Notes under the pieces: generated by a model | The model's database searches: none | Seen by the model: only the letters and a program-made list of their open reading frames with translations | Told to the model about the DNA's origin: nothing | Made by a program: the position numbers and the translations under genes | Part shown: positions 56,201 to 64,000 of the stretch, piece by piece | Layout: each line of letters starts with the position of its first letter | Position numbering within the stretch: the stretch's first letter is position 1 | Origin: Hymenobacter montanus | Lineage (GTDB): Bacteria; Bacteroidota; Bacteroidia; Cytophagales; Hymenobacteraceae | Assembly: GCF_014699115.1 (NCBI RefSeq) | Contig: NZ_JACXAD010000025.1 | Coordinates: 23,242 to 87,241 of the forward strand | Reading direction: 5' to 3' | Length of the DNA: 64,000 nt

Positions 56201-58436
56201 GAACCCGTCTACAACGGCCACGTTCGCCTACAGCGGGGCGAGCTTCTGCCAGGGTGGTACCAACCCGACGCCTACCATAACGGGCACGGCCGGCGGCACG
56301 TTCTCCTCCACCGCCGGTCTGAGCCTGAACACCTCCACCGGCACGATCGACCTGATTGCCAGCACTCCGGGCACGTACACCATCACGTATAGCGTGGCGG
56401 GTGCTTGCCCTTCGTCGGCTACGGCTGTCGTAACCATCACCAGCCTGCCAGTGGCAACTTTCTCGTACGCCAGCACGGCTTACTGTACTTCCGGCTCGAA
56501 TCCGGCGCCGGTGATTCCAGCCACTAGCACGGCTGGCACGTTCTCCTCCACGGCGGGCCTGACGATTAATGCGGCAACCGGAGTTATTACGCTGGCCTCC
56601 AGCACACCGGGCACGTACGTGGTAACCAACACGGTTGGTGCTGCGGGGGGCTGCCCAGCAATCACGGCAACTTTCTCGGTAACCATCACCAGTCCCCCGG
56701 TAGCGACTTTCTCGTACGCCAGCGCAGCTTATTGCACCTCCGGCTCGAACCCGGCACCGGTAATTCCGGCCCCCAGTACGGCTGGCACGTTCTCCTCCAC
56801 GGCGGGCCTGACGATTAACGCGACGACCGGGGTTATTACGCTGGCCTCCAGTACGCCCGGCACGTACGTGGTGACTAACACGGTTGGCGCTGCCGGGGGC
56901 TGTGCGGCAGCGACGGCCACCTTCTCCGTGACCATCACCAGCCCGCAGGCGGCCACCTTCTCGTACGCCAGCACGGCTTACTGTACTTCCGGTACGAATC
57001 CGGCACCAGTAATTCCAGCCCCCAGCACGGCCGGCACATTCTCTTCTACAGCGGGCCTGATAATTAATGCGACGACCGGGGTTATTACGTTGGCCTCCAG
57101 TACGCCCGGCACGTACGTAGTGACCAACACGGTAGGCGCTTCGGGGGGGTGCCCAGCAGCGACCGCTACTTTCTCAGTAACTATCACCAGGCCACTGGTA
57201 GCGACCTTCTCGTACGCCAGCGCAGCTTATTGCACCTCTGGTACCAACCCAGCACCGGTGATCCCAGCCCTCAGTACGGCCGGCACGTTCTCTTCTACGG
57301 CGGGCCTGACAATTAACGCGACGACCGGGGTTATTACGCTGGCCTCCAGCACGCCCGGCACGTATGTGGTGACCAACACGGTTGGTGCTTCGGGAGGCTG
57401 CGCGGGAGCGACAGCAACCTTCTCGGTAACCATCACCAGCCCGCAGGTGGCCACCTTCTCGTACGCCAGCGCGGCTTATTGCACCTCCGGTACGAATCCG
57501 GCACCGGTAATTCCAGCTCCTAGCACGGCCGGCACGTTCTCCTCCACGGCGGGCCTGACAATTAACCCTACGACTGGGGTCATTACCCTGGCCAGCAGCA
57601 CGCCGGGCACGTACGTGGTGACTAACACGGTTGGTGCTGCCGGGGGCTGTGCGGCAGTGACGGCCACCTTCTCCGTGACCATCACCAGGCCACCAGTGGC
57701 GACTTTCTCGTATGCCAGCGCGGCTTATTGCACCTCCGGTACGAACCCGGCGCCGGTGATCCCAGCCCCCAGTACGGCTGGCACGTTCTCCTCCACAGTG
57801 GGTCTAACGATTAACGCGACGACCGGGGTCATTACCCTGGGCAGCAGCACGCCCGGCACGTACGTGGTGACTAACACGGTTGGTGCTGCCGGGGGCTGTG
57901 CGGCAGTGACGGCCACCTTCTCGGTAACCATTAACCCCGTGCCGGCCACCCCAACGATCAGCGTGGCGTACAACGGCCCCACGGTAAGGTTGACTTCCAG
58001 CGCTGCGAGTGGCAACCAGTGGTTCCTCAATGGCGTGGCTGTGGCCGGGGCCACCAACCAAGTGTACGTGGTGAACTCCGCCGCCCAATTTGGGGGCTAC
58101 ACCGTGACCACGACCAACGCCAGCGGCTGCACCTCGGCTCCTTCCGCGCCGTTGGTAGTGAGCTCAAGTGTGAAGCCCTTGGCCGGCTCTTCGCTCAACG
58201 TGTATCCCAACCCAACCCACGACGGCAAGCTCCACGTGGAATTGACCGGCTACCGGAAAGCCGTGGAGTTGACTTTGTTCAATGCCCTTGGCCAGCCGGT
58301 GCAGACCAGGACCGTCCCCGCTTCGGCGGGCAGCACGACTACCACGCTGGACCTGACGCCACTGCCGACAGGGGTCTACATCCTGCGTACCCGTACCGAG
58401 GGTGGACTCGATACGCGCCGCATCGTGAAGCAATAG
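53265..58436 (+). CDS. Giant T9SS-exported surface protein with Ig-like tandem repeats
   Basis: 1723 residues. An extended signal region ends TPGAYAQ near residue 45. The N-terminal 780 residues are Ser/Thr/Gly-rich beta-helix-like (GNWSDPTTWVGGVVP, many GGTLN and NNGT turns), shared with the gene at 59087. Ig-like units follow, including six near-identical 83-residue repeats at about 1063-1560, each with paired cysteines (YCTSG...GGC). The end is a type A T9SS sorting domain (NVYPNPTHDGKL, LFNALGQPV, GVYILRT). It is likely an adhesin displayed on the surface. The start is supported by alignment with the paralogue's ATG. Confidence 0.92.
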   Translation: MLQNLLSRNTPYLPVVDRSAQRCRWQPLVAAAFGLLALTPGAYAQHLTLPPPMAERIVVPAAAVAAPLVTAAPAALIMAHRGLASISSTATGGNWSDPTTWVGGVVPTSSDDVTIAAGATVTLDQAGSCSSLTVASTGSLLTSATTSYSLQVAGSVLNNGTLDLSASASIGSGLRFTGAGNASFAGTGTTDLHALSLAKSVRADIVEMNLPSISVKGSSASGDGFLFTRTTGATPADDMTGTLRISGTAPITNQVFGNGAAYVIPATGGLWLNNARFTVVGQNGSASVNGLLRISAGTYNVGTASGNSLSFGSGALFTMEGGTLNGAGRITSYTSATATTSITFSMSGGTINVSTVGNASAAPSFGFSGTSTMSGGTINLVQRSTAATPLDYNMNATSSFFFTGGTLNVGTGATTTNFDFRIRGNVPNLTIDNTTSNKSVLLTAQINCYGTVLVPVGTTLNLNGFSLLVAGATVTNNGTLAGTTVSSTLYFAGATAQTLVGTGTFTTVRSLTIDNAAGVTLTVPLVVTRLNMFTGNLNGVNNLTIGDGSTLLFTIQIGVGNNPGSSGSITSAPTFNLGTGALQLLYAPETTARTTGFEIPPTRVVDAITVNNPAGVILAGGNLTLNASGVTNGSLTLTAGILTTSATNKLTIGTAAATIPPGLANSYVKGPLGITVNSTTAVSRTFAVGDAGGWRPVVVTGITTSTPQVFTVTVVNGPTGGTPVLPLTTLNPTRYVRLENSVALPATARVQLSYGAGEISNATTAVVAQAATAAGTYVSLGRAAFTAPTTGLASTLNLTPGNDFFVLANNEGGVLSTSVTSVCGGTNSGTLTLTGNASGSTITGYEADAGSGFVAVPGSNTTATLAFTNLLATTTFRAVILTTDNRTVYSTPITVTVNSIPTATLTATTPVSFCGSGTLTLTATPVAGATYQYQLNGSNIAGATSASYTTTVTASGSYSVVVTSAASCSATSAPVAVTVNPSTTATFAYSGASFCQGGTNPTPTITGTAGGTFSSTAGLSLNTSTGTIDLIASTPGTYTITYSVAGACPSSATAVVTITSLPVATFSYASTAYCTSGSNPAPVIPATSTAGTFSSTAGLTINAATGVITLASSTPGTYVVTNTVGAAGGCPAITATFSVTITSPPVATFSYASAAYCTSGSNPAPVIPAPSTAGTFSSTAGLTINATTGVITLASSTPGTYVVTNTVGAAGGCAAATATFSVTITSPQAATFSYASTAYCTSGTNPAPVIPAPSTAGTFSSTAGLIINATTGVITLASSTPGTYVVTNTVGASGGCPAATATFSVTITRPLVATFSYASAAYCTSGTNPAPVIPALSTAGTFSSTAGLTINATTGVITLASSTPGTYVVTNTVGASGGCAGATATFSVTITSPQVATFSYASAAYCTSGTNPAPVIPAPSTAGTFSSTAGLTINPTTGVITLASSTPGTYVVTNTVGAAGGCAAVTATFSVTITRPPVATFSYASAAYCTSGTNPAPVIPAPSTAGTFSSTVGLTINATTGVITLGSSTPGTYVVTNTVGAAGGCAAVTATFSVTINPVPATPTISVAYNGPTVRLTSSAASGNQWFLNGVAVAGATNQVYVVNSAAQFGGYTVTTTNASGCTSAPSAPLVVSSSVKPLAGSSLNVYPNPTHDGKLHVELTGYRKAVELTLFNALGQPVQTRTVPASAGSTTTTLDLTPLPTGVYILRTRTEGGLDTRRIVKQ
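56451..57944 (+). repeat. Six tandem 249-bp coding repeats
   Basis: Repeats begin at 56451, 56700, 56949, 57198, 57447 and 57696, each 83 codons (ATFSYAS...YCTSG...GTFSSTAGL...TPGTYVVTNTVGA...GGC...TFSVTI). A diverged unit precedes them (from about 56213). The low divergence implies recent expansion and likely copy-number variation. Confidence 0.95.
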
Positions 58437-58463
58437 CTCGCGGATATTCCGTGTGGTTCAGTT

Positions 58464-58498
58464 AAAAAAGCCTTGGCCAATTTGGCCAAGGCTTTTTT
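58464..58498 (+). terminator. Terminator after the first giant gene
   Basis: AAAAAAGCCTTGGCCAA and its complement TTGGCCAAGGCTTTTTT abut, followed by AT; 28 bases after the stop. Confidence 0.85.
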
Positions 58499-59086
58499 AT
58501 TAGCCTACTGCTTATGCTTAGTCTGGGCCCTATTCAGGTCTTCCGGCGATACGTCATGGCGGATCTGAGAATGATGGCTATGAGCAATGTTCCATTCTCA
58601 CGTAAGCCGATTCTGGCGGCTGATTTTGCGCGGCGGTAGCGGCGGAAGGCCGGTAGTCATCCGCGGTTTTGGCCGCTACCGCGCCGCCCCGTTCCGGAAT
58701 GAGTCGTCAAAACATAACTCGAGCGCTACGGTTCTGTTTGCCAACCTTTCGGTTTAGCTCGCGGCTGGAAAGCACCTTGCACCTATCGAAGTCGCCAATA
58801 TTTTATGGAGACTGGTTCGCGAGCTTACTAAGTGGTTCTGGCTCTTATTCAGCCTGCTACTTAACTGATAGGACGGCGTCTGAAGGTGAATAATGAAGTT
58901 TAATGAAAACATAATAATAGTTAAGAAATTATGTCCTCATTGATTATAGTATAAAGATTTAAAACGAGAACGCATATTTGCCGACCAATGGTCAGCTTGC
59001 TCCTCGGTCTTAGAAGCTTCTGCGGAGTAAGGTCGCGTTGCTCCTCCTCGGTGTCCTTTCCTACCTTCTACTCATTTTCTACCCAT
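58499..59086. other. Leader region of the second giant T9SS gene
   Basis: No gene. It contains segments homologous to the leader of the first gene (TTCCGGAATGAG near 58694, CGCATATTTGCC near 58971), an AT-rich block at 58895-58970, and open frames without coding character. Confidence 0.5.
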
Positions 59087-62083
59087 ATGTTTCCAAACTT
59101 ATTTTTCGGCAGCCCGCCGTGCTTGCCCGTGCCGTACCGGCCGGCCCAACGGCGGGGCTGGCAGCCCCTGGTTGCTGCCGCCTTCGGGCTCCTGACCCTC
59201 ACCCCCAGCGCCCAGGCCCAACACCTGAAGCTGGCGCCTCCTCCCACGACGGAACGCACCGTGGTTGCTACCACAGCGGCGCCTCCGCCCGTGGCGGCGC
59301 CCGCGACTCCTATTGTCATCGGGGCCCATCGGGGCCTGGCCAGCATCAGCTCGACGGCCACGGGAGGCAACTGGAGCAACCCAACTACCTGGGTGGGGGG
59401 CGTAGTACCCACCAGTAGCGACGACGTCACAATTGCCGCCGGGGCCACGGTGAGGCTGGACGTGACCGGCCGCTGCGGTTCGCTGACAGTGGCCAGCACG
59501 GGGTCGCTGTTGACATCGGCCACGACGAGCTACTCCTTACAAGTGGCCGGCAGCGTGCTCAACAACGGCACGCTGGACCTGAGCGCCAGCGCCAGCATTG
59601 GGTCGGGCCTGCGCTTTACGGGGGCGGGCAATGCCAGCTTCGCCGGCACGGGCACCACCGACCTGCACGCGCTCTCCCTCGCCAAATCCGTACGGGCCGA
59701 CATCGTAGAGATGAATCTGCCCAGTATCTCGGTGAAGGGCAGCAGCACATCCGGTGCCGGCTTCCTGTTCACGCGCACCACGGGCGCCACGCCAGCGGAC
59801 GACATGACGGGCACGCTGCGCATTTCGGGAACGGCATCTATTACTAACCAAGTGTTTGGCAACGGCGCGGCGTACGCGATTCCGGCCACGGGGGGCTTGT
59901 GGCTGAACAATGCCCGCTTCACGGTGGTGGGGCAGAACGGGTCGGCCAGCGTCAATGGGCTGTTGCGCATCTCGGCGGGCACGTACAACGTGGGCACGGC
60001 GGCGGGCAATTCGCTCAGCTTTGGTTCGGGGGCGACCTTCACCATGGAAGGGGGCACCCTCAACGGTGCCGGGCGCATTACCTCCTTTGTTAGCGCCACG
60101 GCGGCGGCGGCTATTGCCTTCAGCATGAGTGGTGGTACCATTAACGCGAGCACGGTAGGCCATGCCTCGGATACGCCTTCGTTTGGCTTTACCGGGACCG
60201 TGACTATTTCGGGTGGCACGATCAACCTGGTGCAGCGCAGCACCGCCACCACGCCGCTTGATTATTACATGGGGGGGCAGTTTAGCTTTACGGGAGGTAC
60301 GTTACGCGCGGGGACGGGGGCGACGAGTACTAACTTCGACTTTTACATCCGGGGCAGCGTCCCGAACCTGACCATCGACAATACCAGTAGCAGCAAGACC
60401 CTGCTGCTCGCCGCGCCAACAGAATGTTACGGCGCGGTACTGGTTCCGACAGGTGCCACGTTGAACCTGAACGGATTCCTGCTCCGGATGCGTGGTTCGG
60501 GGCTTACCAACAACGGGACCCTGATCGGGACCCAGGTGGGGGCGACGAGTACCAGTACCAGCACGCTGTACTTCGCCGGAGCGAACCTTCAGATGCTGGC
60601 CGGCAGCGGTACTTTTACCACGGTGCGTACGCTCACTATTGAAAACCCCGTGGGGGCCACATTGACCGCGCCGCTGGTCGTCACGCGCCTGAACCTGTTT
60701 GCCGGTAACCTGAACGGGGCCAACAACCTGACCATCGGCGACGGAACAGCAACCTCTTTTACCATCCAAACTGGACTGATAAACAACCCTGGCAGCAGTG
60801 GTTCGATCACGTCGCGGCCCAACTTCAACCTGGGCGCCGGGGCCTTGCAGCTGATCTACGCCCCGGAAACAACGGCCCGCACCACGGGCTTTGAGATTCC
60901 GACCACGCGCACCGTCGACGCCATCCTCATGCTTAACCCGGCGGGCGTAACGCTGGCTGGCGGCGACCTGACTGTCAATGCCAGGGGCGTCTCGGCGGGG
61001 TCATTAATACTCACGGATGGCATCCTGACCACTTCCGCCCCCAACAAGCTTATTCTAGGCACGGCTGCGGCCGTGATCCCACCTGGGTCGGCTAATTCCT
61101 ACGTGAAAGGCCCCCTGGGCATTACGGTGAACAGTACCACGCCCGTGAGCCGCACCTTTCCGGTCGGCGACGCGGGCGGGTGGCGGCCGGTCGTCGTGAC
61201 CGGGATCACGACCACCAGCCCCCAGGTGTTTACGGCCACGGTCATAAACGGCCCGACCGGCGGCACGAGGGCTTCACCGGTGCTGACCAACCTGAATCCC
61301 CGGCGCCACGTGCGGGTGGAAAATACGGCTAGTCTGCCCGCCACGGCCCGGGTGCAGCTGAGCTATGGAACCGATGACGTGCTGGGCAACGCGGCGACGG
61401 CGGTGGTGGCCCAGGCTGCTACGGCAACTGGAGCCTACGTCTCGCTCGGGCGGGCCGCTGCCACGCCTCTTACCACCGCCCTGGCCTCCTCGCTGGATCT
61501 GACACCCGGCCACGACTTCTTTGTGTTGAGCAGCACTAGCCTGCCCCTGCCGGTGACGCTAAGCGTGTTCACGGCCGAGCGGCAGGGGCGGGGCGCGCGG
61601 CTGCGCTGGCGCACGGCCAGCGAGCAGCACAGCGCGTTCTTCGCCGTGGAGCGCAGCCTCGACGGGCGCCGGTTTGCGCCCCTGGGCCGGGTGGCGGCCC
61701 AGGGCCAGAGCACCCAGCCCAGGGCCTATGAGTTTACGGACCCAGAGCTACCTGCTGAAGGGGCGGCCGTGGTGTACTACCGCCTGCAGCAGGTCGACCT
61801 CAACGGTACGGCTAGCTACTCGCCCGTGCGTGCGGTGGCGGGCGAAACGGGCCAGTTGGCGCTCTTTCCCAACCCGGCCCCCAGTGGAGCCTTGTCCGTG
61901 CGCCTGACTGGAGTTGCCCCTCAAGTGCTGGTGACCGTGCTGGACCAGGCGGGCCGGGTGCGCTGCAGAGCCTATACCAATGCCCACGGACAAGCCTTGC
62001 TGGAACCAACGACGGGCAGCTTGTCCACGGGGCTGTACGTGGTACGGGCGGGGGCGCAGGCCACGAAGCTGGTGGTGGAATAA
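59087..62083 (+). CDS. T9SS-exported surface protein, paralogue without Ig repeats
   Basis: 998 residues from ATG 59087, which aligns with the start of the gene at 53265; upstream in-frame ATGs are not conserved. Signal region to TPSAQAQ. The N-terminal 780 residues match the first giant protein, with one 221-base stretch differing by a single base (59526-59746). The Ig-like repeats are absent. Instead, LPVTLSVFTAERQGRGARLRW begins a fibronectin-like region and T9SS sorting domain (LFPNPAPSG, VLDQAGRVR, GLYVVRAGAQATKLVVE) that matches the end of the gene at 62492. It is thus a chimera of the two neighbours. Confidence 0.92.
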   Translation: MFPNLFFGSPPCLPVPYRPAQRRGWQPLVAAAFGLLTLTPSAQAQHLKLAPPPTTERTVVATTAAPPPVAAPATPIVIGAHRGLASISSTATGGNWSNPTTWVGGVVPTSSDDVTIAAGATVRLDVTGRCGSLTVASTGSLLTSATTSYSLQVAGSVLNNGTLDLSASASIGSGLRFTGAGNASFAGTGTTDLHALSLAKSVRADIVEMNLPSISVKGSSTSGAGFLFTRTTGATPADDMTGTLRISGTASITNQVFGNGAAYAIPATGGLWLNNARFTVVGQNGSASVNGLLRISAGTYNVGTAAGNSLSFGSGATFTMEGGTLNGAGRITSFVSATAAAAIAFSMSGGTINASTVGHASDTPSFGFTGTVTISGGTINLVQRSTATTPLDYYMGGQFSFTGGTLRAGTGATSTNFDFYIRGSVPNLTIDNTSSSKTLLLAAPTECYGAVLVPTGATLNLNGFLLRMRGSGLTNNGTLIGTQVGATSTSTSTLYFAGANLQMLAGSGTFTTVRTLTIENPVGATLTAPLVVTRLNLFAGNLNGANNLTIGDGTATSFTIQTGLINNPGSSGSITSRPNFNLGAGALQLIYAPETTARTTGFEIPTTRTVDAILMLNPAGVTLAGGDLTVNARGVSAGSLILTDGILTTSAPNKLILGTAAAVIPPGSANSYVKGPLGITVNSTTPVSRTFPVGDAGGWRPVVVTGITTTSPQVFTATVINGPTGGTRASPVLTNLNPRRHVRVENTASLPATARVQLSYGTDDVLGNAATAVVAQAATATGAYVSLGRAAATPLTTALASSLDLTPGHDFFVLSSTSLPLPVTLSVFTAERQGRGARLRWRTASEQHSAFFAVERSLDGRRFAPLGRVAAQGQSTQPRAYEFTDPELPAEGAAVVYYRLQQVDLNGTASYSPVRAVAGETGQLALFPNPAPSGALSVRLTGVAPQVLVTVLDQAGRVRCRAYTNAHGQALLEPTTGSLSTGLYVVRAGAQATKLVVE

Positions 62084-62087
62084 TTGG

Positions 62088-62122
62088 CCTGGCCATCGGT
62101 GGTAGCTTCCCCGATGGCCAGG
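62088..62122. terminator. Hairpin between convergent surface protein genes
   Basis: CCTGGCCATCGG (62088-62099) pairs with CCGATGGCCAGG (62111-62122); it starts five bases after the stop. It lacks a T-run. The remaining gap to 62491 shows no gene. Confidence 0.55.
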
Positions 62123-62491
62123 ATGCACCCGCTCGCCCCGCCAAGTGGCCGTTTCGCAGCGCTAGTTCCGGGGCTATGTCCCCCGCACGGCGTTGGAATA
62201 TGGTTTGGTACTTTGGCGGTGGCGTGGAGGTCGTTTGCTTCGCTACCGCTCTATACCAACGAAACCAAGATGCCCTTCGCTAGCTGCATAGTCCCGGAGT
62301 GTTAAACATGTTTTAGCAGCAGCTATAGTTAAGAAACGTCCCGCTTTTTTGCTGACTTTGAAAGACCCGGGCTGACCCTCATCGCCGGGATGGTGCCCAC
62401 CGTTGGATTCAGGACCCGAAGCGGCGGATTAGCGGCAAGTGGGATGGTGCGGCTGGGCCCGCGGCGAAACTACGGCCGCGGGCCCGGCCGG

Positions 62492-64000
62492 TTATTCCAC
62501 CACCAGCTTCGTGGCCTGCGCCCCCGCCCGTACTACGTACAGCCCCGTGGGCAAGTCGCCCGTTGCGGGTTCGAGCAGGGCCTGTCCGCTGGCAGTGGTA
62601 TAGGTCGTGCCGCGCACCCGGCCTGCCAGGTCCAGCACGGTCACCGGCACCTGGGGGGCTGCGCCGCTCAGGCGCACGGGGTCTCCGTTGCGGGCCGGGT
62701 TGGGGAAGAGCGTCAGCTCGTCGGTTTCGCCCGCCACCGCGCGCACGGGCGAGTAGGTGGCCGTGCCGTCGAGGTCGATCTGCCGCAGGCGGTAGTAGAG
62801 AACCCGCGCCGGAGCAGCTGGCAGGTCCGAGTCTGTGAACTCATAGGTAACTGCCTGCGGGCTGTGGCCCTGCGCGGCCACCCGTCCAATACTGGCGAAG
62901 GTGCGCCCGTCGGGGCTGCGTTCTACCGCAAAAAAGTCGCTGTTCTGCTCGCTGGCCGTGGTCCAGCGCAGCCGGACGCCGCGGCCCCGGCGCTCGGCCG
63001 TGAAGGCCGTCAGCGTAACCGGCAGCGGCGTAGCCGGGCCGCTGCTCTGGCCCAACTGCTGAGCACCGACGTAGCGCCAGGGGCCATAGCGGGCCCGCCC
63101 GCTCACTCCCCCCGTACCGGCGGGGGGGGTGGTGGTGCCGGCGACCAGCGGGGAGGTCGTGGCGTATTCTACCCGCACCCGCACCCGGGTGACGTGGCCT
63201 ACTTTATTCACCAGCACTTTTAGCTCCGGTGGGGCGCCGGTAGCGGGCAGGTTGGTCCAGGGCCCGCGGGCGGTATACTGGGTGGAGTTGGGAATGGCTG
63301 AGCTGCTGGAAAAGGGCACGCCGTTGGCCTTGGTCTCCCACACCAGGCGGGCCCGCACCCGGCCGTAGGGCGAGGCGGCCCGCAGGCCCAGGCCGAAGGT
63401 GGCCTGCGCTCGGTTAGCTGCTGAGAGCAGGGTGGTCTGGTTAGCATTATAGAGGCGCAGGCGGGTATCGCGGTTGCTACTACCCGTGCTGCCGCCGTAG
63501 TAGACGAACACGGCCCCTGCCTGGGACTGCCCGCCTGTGTACTGGGGAGCCCCGATGGCCAGGTCGGCGTAGCCATCGCCATTGAGGTCGCTGGCCCCCG
63601 CCAGGCTGTTGGCCATTCGGGCGGTGGGCGTGTTAGATTCCAGGCGCAGGGCGGCTGCGGCCGGGTTGGCGGGCACGGTTTGCAGGCCAGTGGCTCCGCC
63701 GTAGTACACGAACGCCGCCCCTTCTTGAGACTGCCCGTTGGCATACAAGGGAGCCCCAGCAGCCAGGTCGGCGTAGCCGTCGCCGTTGAGGTCACCTACC
63801 CCGGCCACGCTAGCGCCGAAAGCAGCGTTGGCCTGGTTGCTCTCCAGGCGCAGGGCGGCTGCAGCCGGGTTGGCCGGCACGGTTTGCAGGCCAGTGGCCC
63901 CGCCGTAATATACGAACACGGCCCCCTCACTCGCTTGGCCATTGGTGTACAGATAGGCTCCGGCGGCCAGGTCGGCGTAGCCGTCGCCATTCAGGTCGCC
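62492..64000 (-). CDS. FG-GAP repeat protein with T9SS sorting domain, 5' part missing
   Basis: Open from the window edge (64000) to a stop at 62492, so the start is outside. From the N-terminal side there are at least three FG-GAP/integrin-type blades with the calcium loop DLNGDGYADLAAGA and FVYYGGATGLQ, about 63 residues apart. A unique region follows (RLRLYNANQTTLL...ARYGPWRYVGAQ), then the same PLPVTLTAFTAERRGRG...YYRLRQIDLDGTA module and T9SS domain (LFPNPARNG, VLDLAGRVR, GLYVVRAGAQATKLVVE) as in the gene at 59087. Predicted surface beta-propeller. Convergent with its C-terminal relative. Confidence 0.92.
   Translation of the reverse strand, partial: GDLNGDGYADLAAGAYLYTNGQASEGAVFVYYGGATGLQTVPANPAAAALRLESNQANAAFGASVAGVGDLNGDGYADLAAGAPLYANGQSQEGAAFVYYGGATGLQTVPANPAAAALRLESNTPTARMANSLAGASDLNGDGYADLAIGAPQYTGGQSQAGAVFVYYGGSTGSSNRDTRLRLYNANQTTLLSAANRAQATFGLGLRAASPYGRVRARLVWETKANGVPFSSSSAIPNSTQYTARGPWTNLPATGAPPELKVLVNKVGHVTRVRVRVEYATTSPLVAGTTTPPAGTGGVSGRARYGPWRYVGAQQLGQSSGPATPLPVTLTAFTAERRGRGVRLRWTTASEQNSDFFAVERSPDGRTFASIGRVAAQGHSPQAVTYEFTDSDLPAAPARVLYYRLRQIDLDGTATYSPVRAVAGETDELTLFPNPARNGDPVRLSGAAPQVPVTVLDLAGRVRGTTYTTASGQALLEPATGDLPTGLYVVRAGAQATKLVVE

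Noticed and set aside
56451..57944. Regular direct repeats suggestive of a CRISPR array
   Set aside because: The period is 249 bases without unique spacers, and the repeats are in-frame parts of one protein.
62390..63223. Forward frame of 277 codons opposite the FG-GAP gene
   Set aside because: The reverse strand carries a full T9SS domain and repeat blades; the forward product is arginine/glycine-rich noise.

Overview
The window looks like chromosomal DNA of a GC-rich member of the Bacteroidota, most likely the Cytophagales and plausibly Hymenobacter; the genus is an inference. The basis is: secreted proteins ending in type IX secretion (T9SS) C-terminal sorting domains, YCF48-like propellers, an ABC permease fused to an M1 peptidase, promoters of the TAnnTTTG type, and a generally GC-rich composition broken by a few AT-rich genes.

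Layout. 1-7.6 kb: a partial lipoprotein serine hydrolase, two YCF48-like secreted propellers around a CarboxypepD_reg-like protein, and an M61 peptidase with a PDZ domain. 8.4-13.1 kb: ABC ATPase and permease/M1-peptidase fusion. 13.5-15.9 kb: an sdpR-sdpI-like pair, a CPBP membrane protease and a decayed second sdpR; both regulators keep the same upstream palindrome. 16.5-20.3 kb: two-TM protein and ECF sigma factor, divergent from an isolated nuoK-nuoL pair. 20.9-34.4 kb: mostly metabolic or envelope genes (OmpA with thrombospondin repeats, DUF72, prolyl oligopeptidase, aspartyl protease, DUF1989/YqcI pair, methyltransferase, pirin, PhyH dioxygenase, GH43-like, NmrA).

35-48.2 kb is the accessory zone. 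It is an almost entirely same-strand array of small toxin-antitoxin-like units, several broken: a zeta-like kinase with a frameshift, two intact PIN (VapC) modules, a third PIN remnant and other broken small genes. The units are separated by similar GC-rich hairpins followed by TA-rich promoter-like boxes. Next comes a strikingly AT-rich overlapping pair, a receiver protein with a hydrophobic N terminus and a Cys-rich histidine kinase. The intact clpB that follows is bracketed by a decayed clpB 5' end (42.15 kb) and a decayed clpB 3' end (47.86 kb), with unrelated accessory genes in between.

48.2-52.4 kb: TetR regulator with a 24-bp perfect palindrome facing a VOC gene, two related membrane/secreted proteins built from one or two copies of the same domain, a ParB/Srx-like orphan, and copies of a REP/MITE-like repeat. 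53.2-64 kb: two giant paralogous T9SS surface proteins and an FG-GAP protein that runs off the window. These three genes exchange N-terminal, repeat and C-terminal modules.

Strongest candidates for a second look: the AT-rich receiver/kinase pair, the nested clpB scar, the repeated intergenic module of the toxin array, and the paired SdpI/CPBP loci under a common operator.
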